From positions 372,001-436,000 of the forward strand of contig NZ_PDJL01000003.1 of assembly GCF_002563795.1 (NCBI RefSeq): DNA of 64,000 nt, read 5' to 3'. The notes below the pieces were generated by a model that worked only from the letters and a program-made list of their open reading frames with translations, searched no databases and was not told the origin of the DNA. This stretch comes from Vibrio sp. ES.051 (GTDB taxonomy: Bacteria > Pseudomonadota > Gammaproteobacteria > Enterobacterales > Vibrionaceae). Made by a program: the position numbers and the translations under genes. Below, one piece after another: positions 1 through 10,025 of the stretch (positions within the stretch are counted from its first letter, which is position 1; each line of letters begins with the position of its first letter).

Positions 1-1640
1 TAAAAACCACTTTAGAAGAAGCCAAAATGCGGATGCCGAACCGGATGTCAGAAATTGAGCCTTGGCTTGTTGATACGTCGACTACGCTGGGTGAACGAAA
101 CCGAGACTGGCTTGAAAAAGAGCGCCCTAATTGGGAAGTGCTATTCAATCGTATTGAATCTTCGCCCCTGAACTTATCTCAGCAATATGCGGTGTTGCTT
201 AATGATGATCACAACTTAGTCCTCGCCGGTGCTGGTTCAGGAAAAACCAGTGTTTTGACGGCGCGAGTCGCTTATTTACTGCAAAGTCATCAAGCGCAAG
301 CGGAAGAATTGCTCATGTTGGCGTTTGGCCGGGATGCGGCGACAGAGATGAAAGAGCGACTCGTGGATAAAGTCGGTATGGCGGCAGAAGGCGTGCGTGT
401 AAATACTTTTCATCAACTGGGTTTATACATTTTAAACCAAGTGGAGCAACAGCCTGTCGAAATTAGCTGCTTAGCGTTGGATGATAACCAGCGTACTGCT
501 TGGTGTGTGGACTGGCTGAAAAAGCACTGGATGACGCCGACCAATTTTAAACGCTGGCAAAAGCACTTAGATAAATGGCCGATCGCTTACTTAAAAGGGG
601 ATGATGAGCTAGGCAGCCATTCAGAAAACCCGAAGCTGATCGCTTGGCTAGACGCACAACTGTCCCACTTAGCGGCCATCGGCCTGAGTAAAAAGCAAGT
701 GCAAGAAAAGTTGGTGAATCATCAAGATTACACTCGATTAAACAGCGAACTGGCTTTGTGTTGGCCATGTTTTACTGCTTGGCAAAAAATGCTCAAAGAG
801 AGTAACCAAGTGGATTTCCCAACCATGATCAGTCGAGCGACGGATTATGTACAGAAAGGAAAATTTGTTTCACCTTGGCGTTTTGTCATGGTTGACGAGT
901 ACCAAGATATCTCTCCAGACCGATTGGCACTGATAGAAGCGCTGTGCGAGTCAACACAGAAACAAGCGGGCGCTACTTTATTTACAGTGGGTGATGACTG
1001 GCAAGCTATTTATCAATTTGCAGGGGCTGATGTAAATCTCATTACTGGTTTTAAAGAGCGATTTGTGCATTCTACCGTTCATCACCTTAATACCACTTAC
1101 CGTTTTAACAATCAGATTGGTGATGTTGCCAATACCTTTGTTCAACAAAATCCATCTCAGTTACCTAAGGCGCTAAACAGTCACAAACAACGTAAGCAAA
1201 AGAGCGTGCATACCGTGCCAAGTAACCAAGTTGAAAAGATCCTTGATCAATTAAATCAACAAGCAAAGCAAACCAAGTCAGTTTTGTTGCTCGGGCGTAA
1301 TCATTATCATAAGCCAGATTTGTATGATGATTGGTTAAGGCGTTTCCCAAATCTCGATATTCGCTTTATGACTTGTCACGCGAGTAAGGGAAGGGAAGCA
1401 GATTTTGTCATCATTCTTTCTGTTGATGAGGGACAATTTCCGGCGAAGAAAAAGCAAATTCACATTGATGGTGCACTGACAGAGTCCAAAGACAAATTCC
1501 CTTATGCTGAAGAACGCAGATTGTTTTATGTCGCAATGACTAGAGCAAAAGAAAAAGTTTGGATTACCCATACAGGTGCTGGGTCAGCATTTGTTCAGGA
1601 GTTAGTGACGGGTGACTACCCCATTAAGTCCCCACGCTAA
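1..1640 (+). CDS. helD: DNA helicase IV (UvrD/Rep superfamily 1), 3' part
   Basis: Superfamily 1 DNA helicase that unwinds DNA 3'-to-5' in recombination and repair in the cytoplasm. The frame stays open to the left window edge, so the start lies outside; an internal ATG at 27 would give 537 aa against about 680 for the E. coli family member, so the N-terminal region is missing here by truncation at the window edge. Counting from that ATG, the Walker A motif GAGSGKT is at residues 68-74, the Walker B/motif II VDEYQDIS near 289, and the C-terminal helicase motif VAMTRAKE near the end. These are the standard UvrD-like motifs, and helicase IV fits best because of the extended N-terminal part. It converges with mgsA across a shared hairpin terminator. 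Confidence 0.9.
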   Translation, partial: KTTLEEAKMRMPNRMSEIEPWLVDTSTTLGERNRDWLEKERPNWEVLFNRIESSPLNLSQQYAVLLNDDHNLVLAGAGSGKTSVLTARVAYLLQSHQAQAEELLMLAFGRDAATEMKERLVDKVGMAAEGVRVNTFHQLGLYILNQVEQQPVEISCLALDDNQRTAWCVDWLKKHWMTPTNFKRWQKHLDKWPIAYLKGDDELGSHSENPKLIAWLDAQLSHLAAIGLSKKQVQEKLVNHQDYTRLNSELALCWPCFTAWQKMLKESNQVDFPTMISRATDYVQKGKFVSPWRFVMVDEYQDISPDRLALIEALCESTQKQAGATLFTVGDDWQAIYQFAGADVNLITGFKERFVHSTVHHLNTTYRFNNQIGDVANTFVQQNPSQLPKALNSHKQRKQKSVHTVPSNQVEKILDQLNQQAKQTKSVLLLGRNHYHKPDLYDDWLRRFPNLDIRFMTCHASKGREADFVIILSVDEGQFPAKKKQIHIDGALTESKDKFPYAEERRLFYVAMTRAKEKVWITHTGAGSAFVQELVTGDYPIKSPR

Positions 1641-1667
1641 AATGTAGAGAGAGTAACCTCCAAAAAC

Positions 1668-1698
1668 CACAAAGGCGATACTGAGTATCGCCTTTGTG
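1668..1698. terminator. Hairpin terminator between helD and mgsA
   Basis: A perfect 13-bp stem (cacaaaggcgata at 1668-1680 pairing with 1686-1698) has a 5-base loop. A run of A on its left becomes a U tract when read from the minus strand, so it mainly serves mgsA; it may also stop the converging helD transcript. Confidence 0.85.
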
Positions 1699-1721
1699 TT
1701 ATCGAGGAATATCAATGGCGT

Positions 1722-2180
1722 TTAGGTGCGCCCGGCGATGTAGGCATCGTAGTCAGGCACTTCAATATCCACTTCTTGCTCTAAGAGCGGTGAATCGAAT
1801 AGGAACTTCGCCGTGGCACGGTTGGCCGCAACAGGGATATTCCAAACACTGGCGATACGAAGAAGCGCTTTTACATCTGGGTCGTGTGGTACTGCGTTCA
1901 GAGGGTCCCAGAAAAAGATTAATACATCGATCTTGCCTTCAGAAATAAGAGCGCCAAGTTGCTGGTCACCGCCCATTGGGCCACTGATCATGCTTTTAAT
2001 CGCAAGGCCCGTTTCTTTGCTCAACATGTGGCCGGTGGTGCCCGTTGCGTATAGGAAGTGGCGCTGCAATTTTTCTTTATTTTCTGTTACCCAGCGAAGC
2101 AACTCAGGCTTGCAGTGATCGTGAGCAACCAACGCGACGTTTTTGTGTGCTGGCATGGTACGAATGGTTTTTTGCATCAA
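1722..2180 (-). CDS. mgsA: Methylglyoxal synthase
   Basis: Converts dihydroxyacetone phosphate to methylglyoxal and phosphate, a bypass of lower glycolysis used when sugar phosphates build up. The 152-residue length matches the family. The catalytic aspartate is in GPMGGDQQ (residue 72, or 71 if the second of the two starting methionines is used). The phosphate-binding stretch ATGTTG is at about 45-50 and the FFWDPL and HDPDV segments of the active site follow. It stands alone, convergent with helD, and ends at the hairpin around 1680. The family assignment is secure. Confidence 0.95.
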   Translation of the reverse strand: MMQKTIRTMPAHKNVALVAHDHCKPELLRWVTENKEKLQRHFLYATGTTGHMLSKETGLAIKSMISGPMGGDQQLGALISEGKIDVLIFFWDPLNAVPHDPDVKALLRIASVWNIPVAANRATAKFLFDSPLLEQEVDIEVPDYDAYIAGRT

Positions 2181-2240
2181 GTTATTACCGAATTTATGAT
2201 TATTAATTGGACTCTTTCAATAGAACACTTTTTTAGTTGA

Positions 2241-3245
2241 TCAATCAACAGGCTTTACGTGGAATGTTGGCCTATATTCTGACGGAGATAACGATTCTTC
2301 GATCGTATCGTCATGAAGTGTTTTTGGTGTCAGTGGTTCGATGACAGGTGACGCATGTCTTTCATACGCTTCACCTCTCAAATAGTGGGCGGCTTGTAAG
2401 ATCGAAAGCCGACCTTGTTGCACCATTTTATCAGTAGGAGCGAATAGGACTTTATTGCGCAGCAAACCACGGTACACACCATGACTTAGATACACTGAGA
2501 CCAAACCGATGTCTTCTGTTTTTCCTGCACTGCGCAGCTCACTGATCGCAACTTCAATCGCCACGGCGCTGCCTACGATGTAATCGATATTGCCCATGTC
2601 GATCACGCGTTGAGCTAGGTTGCGCTGCAATTCTTTATCGTTGTCTGCCCAGAAAGACTCAACGATATTAATGTCGCTACCTTGGATTGCTTCATAAAAG
2701 CCAGCCGTGACGGGTTTCGTCCCCCCGCTAGTACGAGGGCCCAATAGCAAGGCGATGTTGGTTTTTCCTGAGCCCTTGGGATGGTGTGTCGCGAGGTACT
2801 TACCCGCTTCGTAACCCATCCAATGCCAGTCAACCCCAACCGTCCCTTTCAGGAGTTTACTTTGCTCTGTATCCAGATCCAGTTGATTGACAGTCGCAAA
2901 GACAGGGATATTGCCGACCCAGCTTTTAAGGGAGTGCTTATAAGCATGAGGGGCCACCGTACCAAGGACAATCGCATCTGCCCCCCATTGACTACACAGA
3001 GTAAGCTGTTGTTCTTGACGGGTTTGGTTTGGATAGCCGCCGGCCTCCAGAACTCGTAACTCCACCCCTTGCTTTTTCGCTTCGGACACCATTCCATAGT
3101 TGACTGACAACCAGTAAGAATCTTTTAAGTGGGGGTAAATGGCACATATTTTCTCTGCCGCTGCCGTAGGCAAAGAAACGAAGAGTGATAACGCCAGTGT
3201 AAAATATCTGGGAGCTGTGCGAAATGCGAGTTGATTTTTGACCAT
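2241..3245 (-). CDS. torT: Periplasmic TMAO-binding sensor partner TorT
   Basis: A periplasmic sugar-binding-like protein that binds trimethylamine N-oxide and passes the signal to the sensor kinase TorS. A signal peptide is visible (basic start, hydrophobic core, likely cut after the AAA near residue 30), followed by a type 1 periplasmic binding fold; 334 aa is close to the roughly 340 of E. coli TorT. It is divergent from torS with 88 bp between the starts, the arrangement expected for a TorT/TorS pair. The response regulator torR and the reductase genes torCAD are not in the window. Confidence 0.88.
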   Translation of the reverse strand: MVKNQLAFRTAPRYFTLALSLFVSLPTAAAEKICAIYPHLKDSYWLSVNYGMVSEAKKQGVELRVLEAGGYPNQTRQEQQLTLCSQWGADAIVLGTVAPHAYKHSLKSWVGNIPVFATVNQLDLDTEQSKLLKGTVGVDWHWMGYEAGKYLATHHPKGSGKTNIALLLGPRTSGGTKPVTAGFYEAIQGSDINIVESFWADNDKELQRNLAQRVIDMGNIDYIVGSAVAIEVAISELRSAGKTEDIGLVSVYLSHGVYRGLLRNKVLFAPTDKMVQQGRLSILQAAHYLRGEAYERHASPVIEPLTPKTLHDDTIEESLSPSEYRPTFHVKPVD

Positions 3246-3333
3246 GAAATGAAGTTCGTTGGCATAGATTAAGTAAACACTGCAAAATATACCGTAATAT
3301 GTCGCTGAACACGAACATTAAGGTCATGAAAAT

Positions 3334-6303
3334 ATGTTGCTAGCAACCGCAAGCATCGGTCGTAAACTCTTGTTGTCTTTTATTGCGATGGCAATGCTAG
3401 TCATTTTGTCAGCGCTTATCGGCGTGTCAGGGTTTTCTTTGGTCGCCAAGACGGAAAGAAACGTGGTTGATTCTGCGATCCCGGCCATGATTGAAGCCAG
3501 ACAAGTGTCAGAATTGAGCACTCGAATTATTTCATCGGTGCAAATGCTTTCAAATGCACGAAATGAGCAAGAGAGAAAAGAGTCGGGACGAGTGTTATTC
3601 GAACAGCTCGAATCGTTGCTTAAGCACATTAAAGAGTTGGGCGGTGAATCGTTTGACTCCAAGTTGCTAGAGACTTTGGAAAGCGATGTCCAGAGCGTGA
3701 TTAATAACCTGGCTGACTTAGGTGTTTCGGTAGAGAGAAAGCTCTGGTTAGCAAAAGAGATCGACGCTCGCGTCGAAGAGATGCGTTTGCTCAGTGAAGA
3801 GCTCGAGCAGCTGACTCGGACACAAGTTCAAAACACCAGTACCATTGCGGTAGCGAACGTCACGCATATTTATGATCTATTAGAATCGAACAAAAAAGAG
3901 CAAGTATATCAGGCGTTAGATGCGCTAGTGGAAGTCGATTTAGACTTGGCTGAACGTCTGCATGAGTTGCACCTTCTCGCCTTTAAAATGCTTAACCAAA
4001 TTGAAGAAGCTCGCACTTTAACCAATATTGAGCGAATTCAGCAGGTGCAAACGGATTTCGAAAGCAATCTTAAAATAATGAAGCGCCGCGTGCTTGCCGT
4101 AGAAGACCCAACACGCTCAAAGCAAATGAGTCAGTTACTTACAGAACTTGGCAAGCGGCAAGTCGTATTCACCATTTTGATGCAGCAGTATGAGAACAAC
4201 GAGCAATCTCAACTACTGATGCAAAAAACATTAGAGCTGTTCTCGGGGCTCAATGGCACGGTCAACAAGTTGGTTGATAATTCAAATAAAACCACCACTT
4301 TCGCGGTTGATCAATTGACCAGTACGTTGAAGTTTGCACAGTGGTCTCTCACCGTCATTTCTATTGTGGGCTTGATTGTGGTTGTGTTGATTCTTTGGCG
4401 GGTCGTGTATGTTTCCGTGGTTAAAAGACTGGCTGAATATTCTGCTGCCTTATTGTCTGTAGCGCAGGGCAACTTGGCAGTCGAGTTGGAAGTAAAGGGG
4501 AAAGATGAACTTGCACATATGGGACAGGCCATCATTACCGCTCGTAATACCGCGCAGGCGTTAAAAGTGGTCGCAGAAGGGGAAGCTCAAGCTAAACGCG
4601 AATTAGAAAACCACAAAGAACACCTAGAAGAGTTGGTTGAGCAGCGAACCTCTCAGTTAAAACAAGCTAACCGCCGCTTGAATGAAGAAGTGCTTAACCA
4701 TGCCAAAGCACGAAAACAAGCAGAGCAGGCCAGCCGCGCTAAATCCGCGTTTCTAGCGACGATGAGTCATGAGATAAGAACACCGATGAATGGTGTACTG
4801 GGTACAGCCCGTTTATTGATTGACTCTGGGCTGAATCCTATTCAAAAGCGATATGCAGAGATCATTAACCGCAGTGGTAAAACGCTACTCGCGATTCTAA
4901 ATGATGTATTGGATTACTCTAAAATCGAAGCCGGACATTTGGATATTCGCAAGTTAGGCTTCGACGTGCATCAAATGGTTGAAGACACATTTCAATTGAT
5001 GAATGGCCGCGCACAAGAGAAAAAGTTGCTTTTCTCTTATCATATAGAAAGTGATGTGAGCCGTTACTGGAAAGGCGATGTTACACGTATTGGCCAAGTG
5101 TTGAACAACCTCGTTGGCAACGCAATCAAATTTACCGATGAAGGCGAGATTGATATTTACGTGAGCCTGAATCCAGAAGATGAGTCGCAAGTGCTTTTCG
5201 AAGTGTCTGATACCGGAATAGGCATTGCAGAGAAAGAGCAGCGCACGTTGTTTGATGTCTTTACACAAGCGGAAGGTGGTATGAACCAAACGGGTGGGAC
5301 CGGTCTTGGCTTGGCGATCAGTAAGCGCATTATAGAAGCCATGGGTGGTTGTTTAAATGTGGACTCGGAAGCGGGACATGGCAGTCGTTTCTGGTTCTCT
5401 ATTCCACTAGAAGAGAGCGAACCTGTTGAAACTGGTGTGGTTGCGAGTGCGCGCTGTAAAGTGAAAGCAAAAGTCCTTTTAGTGGAAGACAACGAAGTAA
5501 ACCGGGTTGTTGCTGAAGGCTTTTTAGAAAACATGGGTCACCAAGTGGTGATGGCAGAAGATGGTTCTCAAGCAGAATCGATTCTCGCGCAACAAGATTT
5601 TGATATTGCCTTGGTGGATATTAATCTCCCTGATTGCGATGGCACAGAGCTGATTCAACGTCTAAAACAAATTGAAGCCAATAAGCCTGCGGATAAAGCG
5701 CTGACACCGACCCCAATGATTGCCGTCTCTGCTCATGTGTTTGCCGAAGAGATTGAACGCTATTTGGCTGCAGGATTTGATGGCTATTTACCTAAGCCGA
5801 TTGCTAAAGAAGCGTTGGCTGCATTGATTCAGGATATGTTGGATGGTAAGCAACTGCTGTTGCCCCAAACTGTCGAGGGCACGCCGTTTGGCGAGACATT
5901 ATCAGAAGGGACAACGGAAAAAAATAAGCTCAGCGAAGACCAACAAATAGAGGAGCCAGAGGTGGCCATCATTAATTCCAGTGTGATTGAATCTGACATA
6001 AAAATCTTAGGCAGAGAAAAGATGCTGCATATTATCGACTTATTCAGAAACACCAGTGCAGACATTCTTAAACAGTTACAAGACTCAGCGGATAAAAGCG
6101 ACAGCCAAGGTGTCAAAGATCTTGCTCACAAGTTAAAAGGCAGTGCGGGAAGCTTAGGCCTTACCGCATTGATGAACACTTGTCAGGGCATCGAGATAGC
6201 GGTGGAACCTTTGGATGCCTACATAGTTCACAAAAGTGCACTGGTTGATCAAGTCTCGTCATCAATTAAAGCGCTGGAAGAGTTGATGACCAAATCGAGC
6301 TGA
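3334..6303 (+). CDS. torS: Hybrid sensor histidine kinase TorS
   Basis: Membrane-bound unorthodox sensor kinase of the TMAO respiration system. At 989 aa it is slightly longer than E. coli TorS (about 914). Order of domains: a first membrane helix near residues 9-30; a long helical periplasmic sensor region; a second membrane helix near 333-358; HAMP; coiled coil; HisKA with phospho-acceptor H479 in SHEIRTPMNG; HATPase with DTGIGI and GGTGLGL; a receiver domain with D762 in VDINLP; and a C-terminal Hpt domain with H932 in HKLKGSAG. All three phosphorelay residues are present, so it should work as a full His-Asp-His relay. It is divergent from torT, its likely sensory partner. Confidence 0.92.
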   Translation: MLLATASIGRKLLLSFIAMAMLVILSALIGVSGFSLVAKTERNVVDSAIPAMIEARQVSELSTRIISSVQMLSNARNEQERKESGRVLFEQLESLLKHIKELGGESFDSKLLETLESDVQSVINNLADLGVSVERKLWLAKEIDARVEEMRLLSEELEQLTRTQVQNTSTIAVANVTHIYDLLESNKKEQVYQALDALVEVDLDLAERLHELHLLAFKMLNQIEEARTLTNIERIQQVQTDFESNLKIMKRRVLAVEDPTRSKQMSQLLTELGKRQVVFTILMQQYENNEQSQLLMQKTLELFSGLNGTVNKLVDNSNKTTTFAVDQLTSTLKFAQWSLTVISIVGLIVVVLILWRVVYVSVVKRLAEYSAALLSVAQGNLAVELEVKGKDELAHMGQAIITARNTAQALKVVAEGEAQAKRELENHKEHLEELVEQRTSQLKQANRRLNEEVLNHAKARKQAEQASRAKSAFLATMSHEIRTPMNGVLGTARLLIDSGLNPIQKRYAEIINRSGKTLLAILNDVLDYSKIEAGHLDIRKLGFDVHQMVEDTFQLMNGRAQEKKLLFSYHIESDVSRYWKGDVTRIGQVLNNLVGNAIKFTDEGEIDIYVSLNPEDESQVLFEVSDTGIGIAEKEQRTLFDVFTQAEGGMNQTGGTGLGLAISKRIIEAMGGCLNVDSEAGHGSRFWFSIPLEESEPVETGVVASARCKVKAKVLLVEDNEVNRVVAEGFLENMGHQVVMAEDGSQAESILAQQDFDIALVDINLPDCDGTELIQRLKQIEANKPADKALTPTPMIAVSAHVFAEEIERYLAAGFDGYLPKPIAKEALAALIQDMLDGKQLLLPQTVEGTPFGETLSEGTTEKNKLSEDQQIEEPEVAIINSSVIESDIKILGREKMLHIIDLFRNTSADILKQLQDSADKSDSQGVKDLAHKLKGSAGSLGLTALMNTCQGIEIAVEPLDAYIVHKSALVDQVSSSIKALEELMTKSS

Positions 6304-6330
6304 CTATTACCCCAAATACCCAAAAACAAA

Positions 6331-6362
6331 AACCTCCGGCGCTCGCTCACCGGAGGTTTTTT
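6331..6362. terminator. Terminator after torS, usable in both directions
   Basis: A 9-bp stem (aacctccgg at 6331-6339 with 6350-6358) has a 10-base loop, with six T on the plus side. Runs of A on the other side give a U tract for the convergent small gene ending at 6363. Confidence 0.88.
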
Positions 6363-6554
6363 CTATTCGATCTTGTCATCTTCCCACTCGAGCCGCGTGT
6401 CTAGGGCATAAGGATCATCATCGAGCGGATGCTCCACTTTGCCACGCAAATATTCGAGTTGATGCTCAAGCATATTGACGGTGTCGTAGTCTCCCTCAGA
6501 ACAAGCAACGTAGATTTGTTGTTCAAGAGCGGCAATGTTATCTCGGATACCCAT
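6363..6554 (-). CDS. Small conserved acidic protein (63 aa)
   Basis: Function not recognised. The open frame runs to 6656, but the start at 6554 is preferred: it has a strong ribosome binding site (taaggaggg) six to ten bases upstream, and the N-terminal extension upstream of it looks non-coding. The 63 residues (MGIRDNIAAL...) are helical and acidic, with a leucine-rich EQQI...EHQLEYL stretch that could form a short coiled coil. It converges with torS over a bidirectional terminator. I believe similar small proteins exist in other vibrios, but I cannot check this. Confidence 0.7.
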   Translation of the reverse strand: MGIRDNIAALEQQIYVACSEGDYDTVNMLEHQLEYLRGKVEHPLDDDPYALDTRLEWEDDKIE

Positions 6555-6728
6555 GAGACCCCTCCTTAAATCTTCATCGATTCTCAACAGGATTATAGTC
6601 AAGTAATCGAAATTAGATCGCTTGTTTTGTAAGATATCAATAATGCCGACGATCACGAAAGGGCCAAAATGTTTCTGACCCTTGACGAATCACAAAAGTA
6701 TCCAATGACTTAACCAAATCGCTGCGTT

Positions 6729-6875
6729 TTGAATAGCGCCAAACTGACCGATAAATTTTTTACTTGGTTTTATTCCATCGAGAAAAGCGACGAGACAACA
6801 TCCACCCACGCCATAATGTTCACGGTATCTCTGCTAGAGGTGGCGGGTGTATGGACATTCTACAATGAGCTTTAA
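6729..6875 (+). other. Possible 48-codon ORF or gene relic
   Basis: From a TTG at 6729 to TAA at 6873-6875 there is an open frame of 48 codons. Its C-terminal half (HAIMFTVSLLEVAGVWTFY) could form one membrane helix. No clear ribosome binding site was seen. It lies in the 361-bp gap between two minus-strand small genes; nothing else was found in that gap. It may be a short membrane protein, a relic of a longer gene, or chance. Confidence 0.25.
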
Positions 6876-6915
6876 GGTATTGAAGCGTTAGCCTCAATCT
6901 CGCTTGAACCGAGCG

Positions 6916-7233
6916 TTATCCTTTATCCCACGAGACATCGCACTCGTCTTCAATTGCAGATTTAAGAAGTGCAATCAGAGGGAAAGCTCTACGATCAAAA
7001 CTGACTGTTTGTTCCTCTTGCTCATCCTCCTCGTTGTCGGCGTCTTGTGCGTCTTGCAACAATTTCTTTGAGGCAATAGCCGCGGTTAATTTTGAGAGTG
7101 CTTCAGGGACCTCTTGAGCAGAAAGTGAACTTGGGACGGTACCGCGATGACCCATCATTTTGATCATCTCTAAGCCAATATCCCCAAACATAGTGACATT
7201 TGAATAGCTCCGACAACGAAAGGTAATAAGCAT
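6916..7233 (-). CDS. DUF1840 family protein
   Basis: A 105-residue protein of the DUF1840 family, small cytoplasmic proteins of unknown function common in gamma- and betaproteobacteria. The family hallmark is the N-terminal pattern MLITFRC...VTMFGD...MMGH.GTVPS, followed here by a variable acidic linker (NEEDEQEE at about 67-74) and a conserved C-terminal helix (AFPLIALLKSA). The frame is open to 7392, but the start at 7233 is chosen because it begins at the family's normal first residue and has a GGAG site eight bases upstream. It is monocistronic as far as can be seen. Confidence 0.85.
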   Translation of the reverse strand: MLITFRCRSYSNVTMFGDIGLEMIKMMGHRGTVPSSLSAQEVPEALSKLTAAIASKKLLQDAQDADNEEDEQEEQTVSFDRRAFPLIALLKSAIEDECDVSWDKG

Positions 7234-7697
7234 ATAAATAACTCCTGTTTTCATGTGCTCATTTAAGTATAAAGCGAATATTTTTGAACGTAACCATGAA
7301 ACTAAAATCGATGGTTTATTCACGATCTTGATTTTCATTACATCATTTAAGCTCAGGTGAATTGTTTGTAGATACCACCTCCTTCTTTGCACTTATCGAT
7401 GTTATGCAACGGTAACAACTTTGTGTGATTAATTCTTGCGCACCTAAGTCTATGCGGGTTAAATGATTAGTGCACGATGTATTTTTTTTGAAGGAAAAAT
7501 TCCGATTTGAAAAATTGCCCATGTTAGTAGTAAGGGTTTTAAGGTTTTGTTGTTTATAAATTCCTGATTAAATAGGGTATTTATAATCCTAGAGCAGAAG
7601 GGGCGATCTCTTCCTTTTCATTCCTAGCACGTGTTTTTTGCCCGCGCCCTCAACATTTTCATGCTTGTTAATGATGTTTTTCTATAAAAATAATTTG

Positions 7698-7707
7698 AGT
7701 TCGAACT
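7698..7707. promoter_or_regulatory. Palindrome upstream of betI (possible operator)
   Basis: agttcgaact is a perfect 10-bp palindrome lying 58 bp before the betI start. The bet operon is known in vibrios to be controlled by BetI, by the quorum-sensing regulator LuxR/OpaR and by CosR, so this AT-rich 330-bp upstream region should hold several sites. Which protein binds here cannot be told from sequence alone. No gene was seen in 7234-7765. Confidence 0.3.
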
Positions 7708-7765
7708 AATTTTCAGGCATTTTATATTTAACTAACCGTTCAATTAAAAACAACAAGGATGCAAA

Positions 7766-8365
7766 ATGCCGAAGGTGGGGATGCCTGAAATAAGGAAACC
7801 ACAGCTGGTGAAAGCGACAATGTCAGTGATTGATAGGGTCGGTTTACATGCCGCGAGTATTTCGTTGATCAGCAAAGAAGCTGGAGTATCAACCGGGATC
7901 ATTAATCACTATTTTGGTGGTAAGCACGGGCTGCTGGAAGAAACAATGCGTGAGATCTTGCGTCAGCTGTCATCCACGATCACGCAGAAACTGCGTGAGC
8001 TACCAAGCGATGCGCATCAACAAAGAATCAATGCCATTATCGACGGTAACTTTGTCGGTTATCAGGCAGAAAACCAAGTCGCTAAAACATGGCTGGCGTT
8101 TTGGTCGTACTCGATGCATGACGAACAGCTCAAGCGTCTACAACGTGTTAATGAACGACGTCTTTTGTCTCATTTAAGAAAAGAGCTCAAAGCATTATTA
8201 AATACAGAGCAAGCAGAACTGGTTGCTAATGGGATTGCGTCACTCATTGACGGTATTTGGCTACGCGGAACGCTCAACCCGCAAGGCATTGATGCAGGTA
8301 AAGCGAGAATCATCATCAACGATTATCTCGAAAAACAACTCACGTATTACTCACAAAAAAATTAA
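7766..8365 (+). CDS. betI: HTH-type repressor of choline-betaine genes
   Basis: TetR-family repressor that is relieved by choline and controls the bet operon of which it is the first gene. At 199 aa it matches BetI (E. coli 195). The N-terminal helix-turn-helix is clear ([26 protein letters not shown], roughly residues 33-58), followed by the BetI-type ligand domain with KTWLAFW and the ERR/LRKEL helices. The start has an AAGGA site eight bases upstream. It lies 18 bp before betB, and the order betI-betB-betA-choXWV matches the Vibrio osmoprotection operon. Confidence 0.93.
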   Translation: MPKVGMPEIRKPQLVKATMSVIDRVGLHAASISLISKEAGVSTGIINHYFGGKHGLLEETMREILRQLSSTITQKLRELPSDAHQQRINAIIDGNFVGYQAENQVAKTWLAFWSYSMHDEQLKRLQRVNERRLLSHLRKELKALLNTEQAELVANGIASLIDGIWLRGTLNPQGIDAGKARIIINDYLEKQLTYYSQKN

Positions 8366-8383
8366 AAGTCACAGGTCTTCACA

Positions 8384-9844
8384 ATGGAAATGAAAGCACA
8401 CTATATCAATGGTGCGATGTATAACGGGTGTTCACAAGAACACTTCACCACTTACAATCCGGCGAATGCTGAACCACTGGCCAATGTTAAACAAGCTGAT
8501 CAACGCGATCTTGAAGCAGCGATTGAATCAGCAAAGAAAGGCTTTGCTGCGTGGTCTGCAATGACGGCGCTAGAGCGTAGTCGTATCTTGCACAAAGCGG
8601 TTGCTATTTTGCGCGAGCGCAATGATGAGCTTGCTGCATTAGAAGTTGCAGATACGGGGAAACCGATTCAAGAAGCGGTGGCTGTTGATGTAATAACGGG
8701 TACAGATGTACTTGAGTACTACGCGAATCTTGCGCCAAGCCTCCAAGGTGAGCAGCAACCACTTAACCAAGACCAATTTTTCTACACACGTCGCGAACCA
8801 CTAGGCATTTGTGCAGGGATTGGCGCGTGGAACTATCCAATTCAGATTGCAATGTGGAAATCGGCACCTGCATTGGCTGCGGGCAACGCGATGATCTTCA
8901 AACCATCGGAAGAAACACCATTAACCGCGCTGAAGCTAGCAGAAATTTATTCAGAAGCTGGCATGCCAGATGGCGTATTTAATGTCGTGCAAGGGGATTA
9001 CCGCGTAGGGCAAATGCTGACAGCACATCCTGATATTGCGAAAGTGTCATTCACAGGCGAGTCTGGCACAGGCAAAGTGGTCATGGGTGATAGCGCTAAA
9101 ACACTGAAACAAGTGACCATGGAGCTAGGCGGTAAATCACCCCTGATTATTTTTGATGACGCAAAGCTAAACGATGCGGTGTCTGCCGCCATGGTGGCGA
9201 ACTTTTACACGCAAGGTGAAGTTTGTACTCATGGTACACGCGTGTTTGTGCATGAAGGTATTTACGATGACTTTATTGCGCAGCTTAAATCTCGTACTGA
9301 ACTGTTGGTTGTGGGCGACCCGCTTGATGAGAACACGCAAATTGGCGCTCTGATCTCTAAAGATCATGAGGCTAAAGTGTTGGGAGCGATTGAAGCGGCA
9401 AAAGTGAGCGGCGCGACCTTACTTACTGGCGGTTACAAAGTAACAGAGAATGGTCTCGCAAGGGGTAACTTTGTTGCACCAACGGTATTTATCGACTGTG
9501 ATGACAACATGAGCCATGTGCAGCAAGAAATCTTTGGCCCAGTAATGTCAGTGCTGAAATTCCGTGATGAGTCGGAAGTGATTGCGCGTGCAAATAACAC
9601 AGATTACGGCTTAGCCGCGGGTGTCTTTACCCAAAACCTATCTCGCGCTCACCGCGTGATCCACCAAATTCAAGCGGGTATTTGTTGGGTGAACACCTGG
9701 GGTGACTCTCCAGCAGAAATGCCAGTTGGTGGATACAAACAATCTGGTGTTGGCCGCGAAAACGGCGTCGAAACACTGAAGCATTACACGCAAACTAAAA
9801 GCGTGCTGGTTCAGCTAAGCGACTTCGAAAGCCCTTACAAATGA
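8384..9844 (+). CDS. betB: Betaine aldehyde dehydrogenase
   Basis: NAD(P)-dependent oxidation of betaine aldehyde to glycine betaine, the second step of osmoprotectant synthesis. At 486 aa it matches the family. Catalytic residues are in place: general base E247 in MELGGKS and nucleophile C281 in GEVCTHG. The nucleotide-binding FTGE.GTGK segment lies before them. The C-terminal [10 protein letters not shown]...HYTQTKSV pattern is typical of the betaine aldehyde branch. It is transcribed with betI upstream; a 162-bp palindromic repeat separates it from betA. Confidence 0.95.
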   Translation: MEMKAHYINGAMYNGCSQEHFTTYNPANAEPLANVKQADQRDLEAAIESAKKGFAAWSAMTALERSRILHKAVAILRERNDELAALEVADTGKPIQEAVAVDVITGTDVLEYYANLAPSLQGEQQPLNQDQFFYTRREPLGICAGIGAWNYPIQIAMWKSAPALAAGNAMIFKPSEETPLTALKLAEIYSEAGMPDGVFNVVQGDYRVGQMLTAHPDIAKVSFTGESGTGKVVMGDSAKTLKQVTMELGGKSPLIIFDDAKLNDAVSAAMVANFYTQGEVCTHGTRVFVHEGIYDDFIAQLKSRTELLVVGDPLDENTQIGALISKDHEAKVLGAIEAAKVSGATLLTGGYKVTENGLARGNFVAPTVFIDCDDNMSHVQQEIFGPVMSVLKFRDESEVIARANNTDYGLAAGVFTQNLSRAHRVIHQIQAGICWVNTWGDSPAEMPVGGYKQSGVGRENGVETLKHYTQTKSVLVQLSDFESPYK

Positions 9845-10005
9845 TACCCATCGTAGTAGATAACTGACCACTTTAGCTTGTTAAAATGCTCGATAACTGC
9901 GTTGTCAATTTTGATTGTAGGCTGACTACTTATCGAAAATTTCCGCCTTGTTCTCAAGCATTTTTCCTACGCTAATTTCGTTCACTTATCTACTGTGATT
10001 GGTAT
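9844..10005. repeat. Palindromic intergenic repeat between betB and betA
   Basis: The left end (9844-9863) and right end (9986-10005) form an imperfect 20-bp inverted repeat (17 of 20 match, core agtagataa/ttatctact). The whole 162-bp block fills the gap between betB and betA and overlaps the last base of the betB stop. This looks like a small non-coding mobile repeat (MITE-like). I recall related end sequences in other Vibrio genomes, but could not check it. In RNA it would fold into a long hairpin inside the operon transcript and could tune betA expression. Confidence 0.6.
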
Positions 10006-10025
10006 TAACTCCTAGGAGAATCAAA

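Noticed and set aside
9999..10025. Longer betA start at TTG 9999
   Set aside because: It falls inside the intergenic repeat; the ATG at 10026 has a good binding site and family-like start.
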